Source: DATGFK01 sp040007395 (GTDB lineage Bacteria; Chloroflexota; Anaerolineae; Aggregatilineales; UBA2796). Taken from it: 37,342 nucleotides of DNA. This document shows positions 7,765 through 16,001 of the stretch, piece after piece. Within the stretch, counting starts at the first letter, position 1. The number at the start of each line of letters is the position of its first letter. The stretch lies in contig JBDTVG010000039.1 in NCBI GenBank assembly GCA_040007395.1, positions 1 through 37,342 on the forward strand, read 5' to 3'. The notes beneath the pieces were generated by a model that was given only the letters and a program-made list of their open reading frames with translations, was not told the DNA's origin and did not search any database. The translations under genes and the position numbers were made by a program.

Positions 7765-8775
7765 ATGTCCAACAATACTTCAAATCGTGGGTTCAACCGT
7801 CGCAGCTTCCTGAAAGTTGCGACTGCTGCCTCAGTCGCTTCCGTGATTGGCCTTCCGTCGCTCGGCATGGAGCGAGTCCTAGCGGCACGTCGGGCAAAAG
7901 ACTCTTACAAGATGATCTTCATTGAAGTTCAACCCGATGCCGTTGCGGGTTCTTGGAGCCAAGGCATTGCCGAAGTCCTCAAGACTCAACAGATCATCGA
8001 TTATCAATTACTCGATGGGCAATCCAAAGTCGATGTCCAGATCAGCCTAATGGATACCGCCATTACTCAGGGCGTGGATGCTATTTTCCTACAGCCCACC
8101 GATAGCGTAGCAGTTGGTCCATCGATCCAGAAAGCTAAAGATGCAGGTATTCCCGTCATCACCTTGAACATCGATTCCACCGAAGCCCACGCATCCCATG
8201 TCGAGATGAATCACTACTTCGGCGCGATTGATATTGCCGACGCACTGGGTAAAGCGATGGGCGGCAAAGGTAATGTTGTGATCCTTAACGCACCTCCGGG
8301 CATCATCATTCGTGACCAGCGTACAAACGGCTTCAAGAAGGGTCTGGAAAAGTACCCTGACATCAAAATTATTGCTGACCAATCTGCCGAGTGGGATCGA
8401 AAGAAGGCGGCGGACGTGCTTTCGGCTCTGTTGGTCGCAAACAAGGATATTACTGGTGTTTACGGTGTTAACGACGAAATGGCACTCGGCGCAGTCGATG
8501 TGCTCAAATCCAAGGGACTCTTGGGCAAGGTGATGGTCTTCGGCAACGATGGCGAGAAGGCCGCGCTTGAGTCAATCGAAGCAGGCGAACTCACCGGAAC
8601 GCAGTATACCGATGTGTTCCAGCAGGGGCGGTTTGCAGGTTCAGTCGCAACAGTTCTGGCAACCGGCGGTGTCAATCCGACAGCCTTCCAACAGCAGTCT
8701 CACTTGCTTATGCCCTACTTTATCCTGACGAAGGATAATGTCGGTCAAATCCAGCCCAATCAGCGTTGGGGATAG
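7765..8775 (+). CDS. Tat-exported sugar-binding protein of an ABC transporter (RbsB-like)
   Basis: This is the substrate-capture subunit of the importer encoded downstream. The N-terminus has a twin-arginine signal (FNRRSFLKV, then a hydrophobic stretch to about residue 40 ending in LAARRA), so it is probably exported folded. The mature part follows the Peripla_BP_4 pattern: KMIFIEVQPDAVAGSWSQGI, then ITQGVDAIFLQPTDS, then GIPVITLNIDS, then GKGNVVILNAPPG, then GVYGVNDEMALGAVDVLKS. The start is supported by AAGGAG upstream. A stable hairpin separates it from the permease gene, which fits higher expression of the binding protein. The sugar cannot be read from the sequence. Confidence 0.9.
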   Translation: MSNNTSNRGFNRRSFLKVATAASVASVIGLPSLGMERVLAARRAKDSYKMIFIEVQPDAVAGSWSQGIAEVLKTQQIIDYQLLDGQSKVDVQISLMDTAITQGVDAIFLQPTDSVAVGPSIQKAKDAGIPVITLNIDSTEAHASHVEMNHYFGAIDIADALGKAMGGKGNVVILNAPPGIIIRDQRTNGFKKGLEKYPDIKIIADQSAEWDRKKAADVLSALLVANKDITGVYGVNDEMALGAVDVLKSKGLLGKVMVFGNDGEKAALESIEAGELTGTQYTDVFQQGRFAGSVATVLATGGVNPTAFQQQSHLLMPYFILTKDNVGQIQPNQRWG

Positions 8776-8781
8776 GTAAAT

Positions 8782-8810
8782 CAGGGTGCAGATCGACGAT
8801 CTGCACCCTG
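8782..8810 (+). terminator. Intercistronic hairpin after binding-protein gene
   Basis: A near-perfect palindrome forms a 14-bp stem (CAGGGTGCAGATCG against CGATCTGCACCCTG) with a single-base gap. It starts seven bases after the binding-protein stop codon. There is no U-tract, so it is more likely an mRNA-stabilising or partially terminating structure than a full terminator. It also argues against a permease start at the GTG at 8786, which lies inside the stem. Confidence 0.8.
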
Positions 8811-8830
8811 ATAATTATGGAGCCTTTAGT

Positions 8831-9859
8831 ATGTTGAAATTTAAATCACTACGAAAAACCTCCGCAAATTTTGGTCTGATCTGGTTTTATCTCGTGGTCT
8901 TTATTGTTTTTTCATTGGTGGCACCGATTTTTCGGACCACCCAGAATCTGACAAACATCTTATCGGCCTATTCCCATATCGGAATAGTCGCGGTTGGGAT
9001 GACATTCCCGCTTTTGCTAGGTGGAATTGACCTGAGCGTCGGGTCAATTATGGGCTTGGTCGCAATGGTCGTATTTGATGCGACCTTGTTGTTTCACCTA
9101 CCCGGTTGGGTTGGCATTCTTGCCGGGTTGCTGACGGGAATCCTAGCTGGCCTGTTTAATGCGTTTCTGATCGTCCGAGTCAAGATTCAGCCCTTTATTG
9201 CGACCCTAGCAACACTGACAGCCTATCGGGGCCTGACCTATGCCATCTCTGGCAGACAGATCAATCCCGATCTCACCGTCGTTGCCATCAAGGACCCGTT
9301 ATTGTTAAGTATTGATGGACGATTCGGGCAAATCCCGTTTGCATTTGTCTACTTGATTGTGATCGTCATTGTAACGATGATCTTCCTCCGCTTGACCCGC
9401 TTTGGAATCAATATGTATTCAGTCGGCGGTAACCTCCTCGCATCGCGGTTGGCGGGCATCAATGTGGATCGCGTTAAGGTTCTGGGGTACGCATTATCGG
9501 GCTTCTTTACCGCTATAGCGACTTTGGTTCTGATGTCACGCATGAGATCGACGCAGGAAGGGCTTGGTCAAGGTCTGGAACTCTCCGCGATTGCCGCTGC
9601 CGTTATTGGAGGAGTCAGCTTGAACGGGGGAATCGGGAACACTTTTGGGGCTGCGCTTGGGGCTTTCCTGATTGGTACATTATCTACTGGCCTGATCTTG
9701 ATTGGAGTGACAGGCTACGCGCCTCAGGTGGTTATCGGAGTAATTCTCATTATCGCGGTGAGTTATGACCGCTTCACTGTGGCACGCAGAAAACGGCGAT
9801 GGCTTGAACTGCAACATAATGACTCAGCCCTGATCGGTTCGGGGGCATCGCGGACATGA
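8831..9859 (+). CDS. Sugar ABC transporter permease (RbsC/BPD_transp_2 family), first of two
   Basis: This is a polytopic inner-membrane subunit of 342 aa from the ATG at 8831, chosen because TGGAG precedes it and the earlier GTG lies in the hairpin. Family landmarks are TFPLLLGGIDLSVGSIMGL, FNAFLIVRVKIQPFIATLATL, GGNLLASRLAGI and AIAAAVIGGVSLNGGIGNTFGA. About nine to ten hydrophobic segments are visible. Its stop codon overlaps the ATPase start by four bases (ATGA), indicating translational coupling. A second, different permease follows the ATPase, so the channel is probably a heterodimer. Confidence 0.93.
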   Translation: MLKFKSLRKTSANFGLIWFYLVVFIVFSLVAPIFRTTQNLTNILSAYSHIGIVAVGMTFPLLLGGIDLSVGSIMGLVAMVVFDATLLFHLPGWVGILAGLLTGILAGLFNAFLIVRVKIQPFIATLATLTAYRGLTYAISGRQINPDLTVVAIKDPLLLSIDGRFGQIPFAFVYLIVIVIVTMIFLRLTRFGINMYSVGGNLLASRLAGINVDRVKVLGYALSGFFTAIATLVLMSRMRSTQEGLGQGLELSAIAAAVIGGVSLNGGIGNTFGAALGAFLIGTLSTGLILIGVTGYAPQVVIGVILIIAVSYDRFTVARRKRRWLELQHNDSALIGSGASRT

Positions 9860-11361
9860 CTGACAACAATATTTTGCTTAAGGCCCGTGGGCTTTCAAAG
9901 CAGTATGGAGCGGTTCAGGCGCTGGATAACGTTGATATGGATCTGCGGCTTGGTCAGGTTCATGCCCTTGTGGGTAGCAACGGTGCAGGGAAATCAACGC
10001 TGGTCAAAATATTGACAGGGGCGGTTGCCCCCGATTCTGGCAAACTATTGATCGAGGAGCATCCAATCTCTGGGAATACCCGCGCCATGCTTGATGCGGG
10101 CATCGCCTGTATTTATCAGGACTCGCAGTTGGTTCCTGCCCTGTCGGTTCTGGATAACATCATGCTGGGCCGGCAGCCTACCCGACGCTTTGGCTTCCTT
10201 GACCGGAAAACTCAGCGCGACATTGTGACCGCATTACTAGCAAAGCACGATCTTCAGCTTGATCTCGATAGTCCGGTGCTGGCCCTTCCACCTGTACAGC
10301 AAAAAGAAGTAGAGATCGCGAAGGCCCTTTCACTTAATGCCCGCATTATCTTGATGGATGAACCTACCGCCGCGTTATCCCATGCTGAAGTGGAAAAACT
10401 GTTTCGCTCGATTCGGCGGCTGCGTGAACAAGGGGTTGCCATCCTCTATATCTCGCATATGCTCGATGAAATCTTCACCATTGCGGATCAAGTGACCGTA
10501 ATTCGGGATGGCAAAGTTCGCCTATCCGTGCCAATTGCCGAGATTTCAAAGAAAATGTTGATCGAAACCATGTTGGGCCAAGAGCTTAGTGCTGAAGTCC
10601 GTGTCACCCAGAAGCAAAGCCATGCCTCAACGGAAGTGGCATTGGAGTGTCGTGGGTTGAGTAAAACTGGACTCTTTGAAAACATCAACCTTCAGGTTCA
10701 CAGTGGCGAAATTGTCTGCCTAACTGGACTTGTCGGCGCGAAACGATCTGAGCTTGTCCGGGCCATTTTTGGGGTAGAACCGGCAGATCGGGGCGAAATC
10801 TTCGTGTACGGCGAACCAGTCAAGATAAAACACCCTTTGGATGCGATCAGGCTCGGAATGGGCTTTGTTCCAGAAGACCGCCGCCGCGATGGTCTGTTTA
10901 TGAGCCTCTCGCTGGGTTTGAACATTATCATGGCCCACCTCTCCAGCGCAACCCGTCTAGGGCTGTTGGCGCAGGGAACCATTCGAAGTGTTGGCAACGA
11001 GCAGATCGCGGACTTGGGCATTGTCCCGGCTCGGTTGGATGCAGTACCGCGATCTTTGAGTGGCGGCAACCAACAGAAGGTACTGCTTGGACGCTGGCTA
11101 ACGGGTAACACACGCATCATCATCCTCGATGAACCCACCGTTGGCATTGATGTCGGTACCAAGGCAAATATTTATGCGCTCCTGCGTAAGCTCGCGGCTG
11201 CTAACAAAGCCGTGCTAATTGTGTCATCAGATATCGAAGAGGTACTTACGGTTGCGGATCGAGTGGTCGTGATGGCGCAGGGACGTGTCACCGGCAATTT
11301 TGACCAAACGCAGATTTCACAGGAGTTAATTCTAAGGGCTGCCAGTGGAGAAGTAATGTGA
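9856..11361 (+). CDS. Sugar ABC transporter ATPase with two nucleotide-binding domains (RbsA/XylG/YtfR type)
   Basis: At 501 aa this is the standard length for the CUT2 class. NBD1 has Walker A GSNGAGKST, a weakly conserved signature region (LPPVQQKEVEIAKAL) and Walker B IILMDEPTAAL. NBD2 has a degenerate Walker A, GLVGAKRSEL. In this class the second P-loop is normally GAGR-like and non-catalytic, and here Lys replaces the Gly. NBD2 also has a canonical LSGGNQQKVLLGRWL signature and Walker B IIILDEPTVGIDVG. It energises both neighbouring permeases. It overlaps the upstream permease by four bases and the downstream one by one to four. Confidence 0.95.
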   Translation: MTDNNILLKARGLSKQYGAVQALDNVDMDLRLGQVHALVGSNGAGKSTLVKILTGAVAPDSGKLLIEEHPISGNTRAMLDAGIACIYQDSQLVPALSVLDNIMLGRQPTRRFGFLDRKTQRDIVTALLAKHDLQLDLDSPVLALPPVQQKEVEIAKALSLNARIILMDEPTAALSHAEVEKLFRSIRRLREQGVAILYISHMLDEIFTIADQVTVIRDGKVRLSVPIAEISKKMLIETMLGQELSAEVRVTQKQSHASTEVALECRGLSKTGLFENINLQVHSGEIVCLTGLVGAKRSELVRAIFGVEPADRGEIFVYGEPVKIKHPLDAIRLGMGFVPEDRRRDGLFMSLSLGLNIIMAHLSSATRLGLLAQGTIRSVGNEQIADLGIVPARLDAVPRSLSGGNQQKVLLGRWLTGNTRIIILDEPTVGIDVGTKANIYALLRKLAAANKAVLIVSSDIEEVLTVADRVVVMAQGRVTGNFDQTQISQELILRAASGEVM

Positions 11362-12347
11362 TGCTTACTCAAGACACCAGTGCTAGGGCGGGAACAATAA
11401 CCATCGCTTTGCAACGCTTCATTCGCAGCTACGGTCTGATTCTGATCCTCGCGGTCATCACCTTCAGCTTTACGATCATTCAGCCCGCATTTTTAAGCCT
11501 CGACAATATCATTGGAATTCTGTATCAGGTATCGCTCGTCGGCACGATGGCGGTCTGCTCAACCTTTGTCATCATTACGGGCGGGATTGATCTTTCCGTA
11601 GGGCCTGTTCTCGCCATGTCCGGTTTATACACCGTCTTCACGCTGACCGCGAATGGGCAACTTTTGATCCCAGCCCTCCTCATTGGCTTGCTAACAGGAG
11701 TAGTGTGCGGTCTGCTGAATGGACTCGCGGTCTCTATCCTTCGCTTACCGCCCATCATCGTGACATTGGCAACCATGAGCATCTTTCGAGGAGTAGCGCT
11801 GCTTACAGGCGGTAGTACCTTACATGCGGTAAGTGGGCCTGACTCATTTCTATTCATTGGTCAAGGCAAGATAGCAGGCTTGCCGTTTCCAATTTTCATT
11901 TTTGCCATCGTTGCCCTGATTATGTTGTTTCTACAAACCCGGACCCGCTTCGGGTTGAATGTGTTTGCGGTTGGCGAGAACGAAGAGGCTGCCCGTCTGT
12001 GCGGATTACCCGTCATGCAGACTCGTCTGCTCGTCTATGTCATTTCCGGTATTGGGGCGGCAATTGGCGGACTCATGCTTACTTCGCAGGTGAATACTGC
12101 TTGGTCTACCTACGGTTCCGGCGTTGAACTGGATGTGATTGCTGCAATCGTTCTTGGCGGAACAAGCCTTGCTGGTGGGAGTGGTTCTGTCCATCGAACT
12201 GTTATTGGCGCGTTGTTAATTGGAGAGATGAACAACGGTATGAGTATGCTTAATGTCAGCGTAGAACAACAACTCATTGCGAAGGGTCTGATTATCATTC
12301 TAGCGATTGCGTTCAATAACAAGCTACTAACATGGGCCGAAAAATAG
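11358..12347 (+). CDS. Sugar ABC transporter permease (RbsC/BPD_transp_2 family), second of two
   Basis: This is a polytopic membrane subunit of about 329 aa with the same landmarks as the first permease: STFVIITGGIDLSVGPVLAMSG, LNGLAVSILRLPPIIVTLATM, GENEEAARLCGL and AAIVLGGTSLAGGSGSVHRT. The start is either GTG 11358 or ATG 11361; both overlap the ATPase stop codon. Two distinct permeases around one double ATPase resemble the Lsr or YtfT/YjfF layout rather than the RbsC homodimer. The gene ends tail to tail with the response-regulator-like gene, with seven bases between them. Confidence 0.93.
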   Translation: MMLTQDTSARAGTITIALQRFIRSYGLILILAVITFSFTIIQPAFLSLDNIIGILYQVSLVGTMAVCSTFVIITGGIDLSVGPVLAMSGLYTVFTLTANGQLLIPALLIGLLTGVVCGLLNGLAVSILRLPPIIVTLATMSIFRGVALLTGGSTLHAVSGPDSFLFIGQGKIAGLPFPIFIFAIVALIMLFLQTRTRFGLNVFAVGENEEAARLCGLPVMQTRLLVYVISGIGAAIGGLMLTSQVNTAWSTYGSGVELDVIAAIVLGGTSLAGGSGSVHRTVIGALLIGEMNNGMSMLNVSVEQQLIAKGLIIILAIAFNNKLLTWAEK

Positions 12348-12354
12348 ATCGGAT

Positions 12355-13551
12355 TTAGTGGCTAAAACGTTTTAGGGCATCAAAGAATTCATATTCTTCA
12401 GGCGGTTTGTGCAAAAATCCATCAGCACCCAACAAGATGGCAAGGTCCTTCGCATCTAATACGGAGCAGATGAAAACGGGGGTATCCATCGTGCTTGGAT
12501 GATTTTTTAGCTGTTGCAAAATCTCCCAACCATCCTGATTTGGTAATAATACGTCTAGAATAATAAGTTCAGGATGGATTTCATGGGCAAGCTCTATCGC
12601 TTGAGTGCCTTCGTAGGCGGTAAATAGTTGATGTGGTTGCCCGGTTAGAAACTGGCGAAAGAGTGTGATCGCGTCAGGGTTATCATCAATAATTAGCACG
12701 GAGTGTTGCTTAACAGGTATTTCAAGAAAAATAGTGACATTTTGTTCGTTATCAACTCGCTCGGAAATACTTCCGCCAAGAGCGTTCAGTAAGGTACCGA
12801 GCGTTTCTTGATGGTCGTTGATAAAATGTGGCGCTACAACGCTAACGTTCACAAAATCTCGGGCAAATGTAAATTTCGCTGTATCAACTCCAATTTCAAA
12901 CGAGATAACAAAATGACTACCCGATGGAGACTGGCTGACGAGTTGGGTGACGATCCAGATAATCACCTGACGCAGCAGGGTTTGATCGAGGGAACCGGGC
13001 AACTCGGCAGCACTATGTTGCACAAATAGCTCGGATTGCTGCCGCTCACTTAGGCTCTTGATAGCGGTTAGTGTCTTGCTGAGAAAGTCATCCACATTGT
13101 TATTCACGGGCGTATTTTGACGCTGGACTCGATCCAATTCTGCGTGGATAGAGAATACGTTCGCGGATAAGGACGCGCCTTCCGTAAGATGCTCTTCGAG
13201 GAGATGCGCTAATGCCTGAACGGCTTTCGTGTGATCGCGGTAGAACTGTCTCTCACCCAAGTTCAGTTGCTTTAACACAGATTGAACCTGCTGCTGCTGC
13301 CGGTAGCGCAGGTGAAGGATGTCGTAGAGACGACTATTTTTCGTGTTTGGATTGGCGGGATCACGAGGTTTTAGACGTTCTATCGCATCGAGAATGACTT
13401 GTTGAAAGACTTGAATGCGGCTGGTGTTTCCCTGAATATGAGGGACTACAAGGCGTACAAAGGGGTGTTCCTGTAGGAAGTTATAATCGTATAGATGGGC
13501 CAGACAATCACGAAGTGAATCTTCAGAGATTTGTATATTTAGATCGGTCAT
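12355..13551 (-). CDS. Response-regulator-like protein: HTH-like N-terminus, degenerate ATPase-like middle, C-terminal receiver
   Basis: It has 398 aa. Residues ~74-125 (RLYDILHLRYRQQQQVQ, then LNLGERQFYRDHTKAVQAL) resemble the sigma-region-4-like helix-turn-helix seen in many Chloroflexota regulators. Residues ~155-280 look like the dimerisation and ATPase part of a kinase without a phospho-His and without G boxes. Residues ~283-398 form a clean receiver: Asp289/Asp290, phospho-acceptor Asp333 in LIILDVLLPNQDGW and Lys382 in LHKPPE. The receiver is at the C-terminus, the reverse of the usual order. It sits between the transporter operon and a divergent kinase-like gene, so it plausibly controls transporter expression. 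DNA binding is inferred only. Confidence 0.75.
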   Translation of the reverse strand: MTDLNIQISEDSLRDCLAHLYDYNFLQEHPFVRLVVPHIQGNTSRIQVFQQVILDAIERLKPRDPANPNTKNSRLYDILHLRYRQQQQVQSVLKQLNLGERQFYRDHTKAVQALAHLLEEHLTEGASLSANVFSIHAELDRVQRQNTPVNNNVDDFLSKTLTAIKSLSERQQSELFVQHSAAELPGSLDQTLLRQVIIWIVTQLVSQSPSGSHFVISFEIGVDTAKFTFARDFVNVSVVAPHFINDHQETLGTLLNALGGSISERVDNEQNVTIFLEIPVKQHSVLIIDDNPDAITLFRQFLTGQPHQLFTAYEGTQAIELAHEIHPELIILDVLLPNQDGWEILQQLKNHPSTMDTPVFICSVLDAKDLAILLGADGFLHKPPEEYEFFDALKRFSH

Positions 13552-13557
13552 AAAACA

Positions 13558-13588
13558 CCCTAAAACATCTTTTGGGCCTTTTTAGGGC
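13558..13588. promoter_or_regulatory. TTTTRGGGC direct repeats and CCCTAAAA/TTTTAGGG palindrome in divergent promoter region
   Basis: CCCTAAAA (13558-13565) and TTTTAGGG (13580-13587) form an inverted repeat. TTTTGGGC (13570-13577) and TTTTTAGGGC (13579-13588) form direct repeats with GGGC spaced 11 bp apart. Further T-tracts follow with similar periodicity. The site lies just upstream of the minus-strand response-regulator-like gene and about 110 bp before the plus-strand kinase-like gene. The same unit appears at 7439-7460. Confidence 0.4.
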
Positions 13589-13695
13589 AACTTTTTGCAG
13601 GCAGTTTTTTGAAACTCGTAAGATCGATTAAATGACTTTAAAAAATAGTATATACACGTTATGGATTGCCAGTCAAGCGAGATGGAAGTAAGGAT

Positions 13696-15393
13696 ATGGG
13701 CATAATTCAACGGAATCGGATCGTAATTCGGTGGATTGTGGCGGCCCTATGGTTACTCACTATCATGGCTGCGATCTCCTCAGAAACGGTGTCTCTGATC
13801 TATTTGCTTCCTGTGCTGGCGGTGGTGACTTTCTTCCTGACCGATTATATTTCAGGATTCGTTATTGCAATCCTCTTAACTGCGGTTGTGAAAACCATTT
13901 ATCCCGATCAAGTGTCTGGCATCACACGGGCTTTGCTTGTTGATGCGGTATGGCTCATAGCATTGATAGTCGCTGCTATAAAGTTGCTAAGACCCGCTGC
14001 CGATTATGCGATCCATGAATCACCGACAAGTTATGAGATTGACGAACTTCCCGTTAGCTTTCGCCATGATTTATTAACTCCTGTGAGCATGATCCTTGGC
14101 TTTTGTAATGCTATTTTGCGCACTACTAATGACGGTACAGCCATTTCGACGCTGTACCGCGATAACGTTCAAGGTATTTATCGGAATGCACAGCAGCTTG
14201 AAAAAATGATAAGCGACCTCCTGAACCAGCTAAAAACGGTTCGTATTCCAGAACCCGAAGAATTTGACGTGGCTACTCTGGTTAATGAAACTGCGGCAAT
14301 GGTCAAAGAATTAATGATCACGCATCGGATCATGCTTCAGATCAAACTTGACGGGCATCTCCCACAACTTGTACTTAATCGCATCGTCATGCGCCAAGTA
14401 CTTCTAAACTTGCTGCGTACTCTGGCTCTTATAAATGATCCGTCGGAGATTGAGACTCATGTGACTATACAAGCACATGTTCAGTATTCTACCCTAAACA
14501 TCACGTTTACTGCGTCAAGCTCTATCATTCATCGTATTGTGGCGGATATGAACTGGAGTCTGAATGAGCGCCTCCTTGAAAAAGTTGGCGGACGTTTACG
14601 GGTGGAGCCAGATTCTAAGTCCGCCGACTGCGGTATTCTCGTTCTGGCCCTGCCGATACCGTCGAACATCACAAGCGCCAAAGGTCGATCAGCTATTGTG
14701 GTTATCTCTGAAGAGTCAACTGTGGTTGATTTCTTCAAAGAGCATCTAGCCAAGTACGAGGTAATTTGGATAAAGGACGTTACCAGATTACCTGCGGCAA
14801 CAGCCCCGCCTATCGCGGTCATTTTGACACAGCAACAACACACTTCCCAGATACAAGAAATCAGCGATCTTGTGGGCAAATCCACGCCGATCATAGCCTG
14901 CTCAATTGCAACTGCCGAAGAACAACTACGACAACTGAACGCGGTATATCTTCCTAAGCCAGTAGACTATGACGCACTTTTTAAGATCCTGATGAGCGCC
15001 AAACTTCCTGTAAAGAACATTCTCATCGTTGATGACAACTTAGATAGCACCGAAATGATGGCGCAAATTCTATTTGCAATGTCACCTGCTTTTGTAAGTC
15101 GGAAATCTCGTCTTGCCAGAGAAGCGTTGACTCTGCTAGGTCAATATCCTATCGATCTCATTATTCTGGATGTTTTCTTGCCCGATATGGACGGAATTGA
15201 ACTGGCTCGACGCATAAGATCGCATGAACGCTTCGCACATATACCAATTGTGTTTGTCTCCGCGTATCAATCTCCAGACTTCATGACACCAGTTCTCGGC
15301 GCTGACAGTATTTCAATATTTCAGTTCCACGGCTTTGCTTCCGACAAATTTGCAACCTATATCAAAGCACTCATTAATGCAGCAGCAGGGTAG
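13696..15393 (+). CDS. Membrane histidine-kinase-like protein with two receiver-like domains, catalytic core degenerate
   Basis: It has 565 aa from the ATG at 13696 (AAGG just upstream); an in-frame TTG at 13666 is less likely. Four short hydrophobic segments lie within residues ~10-100. A HisKA-like helix has His124 in FRHDLLTPVSMI. The ATPase-like region keeps an N-box remnant (MRQVLLNLLRTL), but I see no DxGxG or GxGLG motif, so kinase activity is doubtful. Residues ~330-430 form a receiver-like domain lacking the acidic pocket. Residues ~440-560 form a second receiver with Asp446/Asp447 and phospho-acceptor Asp492 (ILDVFLPDMDG), but the usual K-P near the end is replaced by SIFQFHG. It is divergent from the response-regulator-like gene, and the two share a promoter region. 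Confidence 0.78.
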   Translation: MGIIQRNRIVIRWIVAALWLLTIMAAISSETVSLIYLLPVLAVVTFFLTDYISGFVIAILLTAVVKTIYPDQVSGITRALLVDAVWLIALIVAAIKLLRPAADYAIHESPTSYEIDELPVSFRHDLLTPVSMILGFCNAILRTTNDGTAISTLYRDNVQGIYRNAQQLEKMISDLLNQLKTVRIPEPEEFDVATLVNETAAMVKELMITHRIMLQIKLDGHLPQLVLNRIVMRQVLLNLLRTLALINDPSEIETHVTIQAHVQYSTLNITFTASSSIIHRIVADMNWSLNERLLEKVGGRLRVEPDSKSADCGILVLALPIPSNITSAKGRSAIVVISEESTVVDFFKEHLAKYEVIWIKDVTRLPAATAPPIAVILTQQQHTSQIQEISDLVGKSTPIIACSIATAEEQLRQLNAVYLPKPVDYDALFKILMSAKLPVKNILIVDDNLDSTEMMAQILFAMSPAFVSRKSRLAREALTLLGQYPIDLIILDVFLPDMDGIELARRIRSHERFAHIPIVFVSAYQSPDFMTPVLGADSISIFQFHGFASDKFATYIKALINAAAG

Positions 15394-15499
15394 TGTCAGG
15401 AATCAGAATGTGGACAGGAAGATGGGGCAGCGAACACGGTCTGAGCCTGTATGGTCAAAAACCTTATTCTTGCTAGGCAATTTGGCCTCATTCCGAATT

Positions 15500-15573
15500 C
15501 CACACTTCCCGTGGGGAGTACCGATTCTTTCACTTTGGGCTTGTTTTTCATTCCCCCGAATTATCCACACTTT
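15500..15573. mobile_element. Joined terminal fragments of the IS found at 2872-3488
   Basis: Positions 15500-15522, read on the minus strand, give GGTACTCCCCACGGGAAG plus GTGTGG, i.e. the same terminal repeat as the IS at 2.9-3.5 kb. Immediately next to it, 15523-15573 is an inverted copy of the subterminal segment 2887-2943 with only a few differences, including CAAGCCCAAAG and TGAAAGAATCGG on the minus strand. The copy breaks off inside its own terminal repeat. This looks like two IS ends fused after deletion. Confidence 0.65.
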
Positions 15574-15609
15574 CTTCTAATTTAGCCTCTCTTTCCTGCC
15601 TTTTCCACC

Positions 15610-15797
15610 CTATGAGCCAATCATGAAATCGGGGTAATCCACGTCCCACAGCCGCGCCATTTTGTCTTTCGCCGGTCAGCGCTGCACGACCATCCGGCGA
15701 GAACGCCACGCTGCTAACAGCGCCCGTATGTCTCCTGAAGGTGCGGAGTGGTTGGTTGGTGGCTACGTCCCATAAGATTGCTGTGCGATCAATGGCC
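15610..15797 (-). pseudogene. WD40-repeat protein fragment, frameshifted
   Basis: Read on the minus strand from about 15797, the translation gives DRTAILWDVATNQPLRTF, then HTGAVSSVAFSPDGRAALTG, a textbook WD40 repeat. A one-base shift then gives KDKMARLWDVDYPDF and the stop at 15612-15610. There is no start, signal or upstream repeat, so only the last one and a half repeats survive. It may be the tail of a WD40 gene like the decaying one at 35283-36095, but the two cannot be shown to be pieces of one gene. Confidence 0.7.
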
Positions 15798-15814
15798 TTC
15801 AGTATTTATCCGTA

Positions 15815-15882
15815 ACTTTGTGGAGCTAGACCAAGATGATTTTCAAAACGCAATAAAAAGTAGGGATCTGGCTCCACAAAGT
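15815..15882. repeat. Imperfect inverted repeat forming a hairpin
   Basis: ACTTTGTGGAGCTAGACC (15815-15832) and the complement of ACTTTGTGGAGCCAGATCC (15864-15882) enclose a loop of about 31 nt. There is no U-tract on either side. It may be a miniature element or part of the scar. Confidence 0.6.
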
Positions 15883-16001
15883 GATGTCAGCGCATTGATT
15901 TGTACGACGAACCAATCACGGAGATAACGCATATCCCCCACAGGACTACTCATTTTCAATTCCCCCGAAACTTTCAGTCTATTTTCAGCGGGCAAGGCCA
16001 G

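Larger units (their letters stand above)
15394..16001. other. 608-bp scar region between the sensory island and the polyuronate operon
   Basis: There is no intact gene. From left to right it holds unassigned sequence (15394-15499), joined IS end fragments (15500-15573), a WD40 protein fragment (15610-15797, minus strand) and a hairpin-forming inverted repeat (15815-15882). About 120 bp with nothing recognisable remains before the heparinase-like gene stop. Confidence 0.6.

Noticed and set aside
8786..8830. Earlier GTG start for the first permease
   Set aside because: It lies inside a 14-bp hairpin stem and lacks a ribosome binding site. The ATG at 8831 has one and gives a normal N-terminus.
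12362..12375. CTAAAACGTTTTAG, a perfect palindrome with a central CG like LacI-family operators
   Set aside because: It lies in the last codons of the response-regulator-like gene, 3' to 3' with the permease gene, far from any promoter. It also differs from the TTTGCA sites next to the LacI-type gene.
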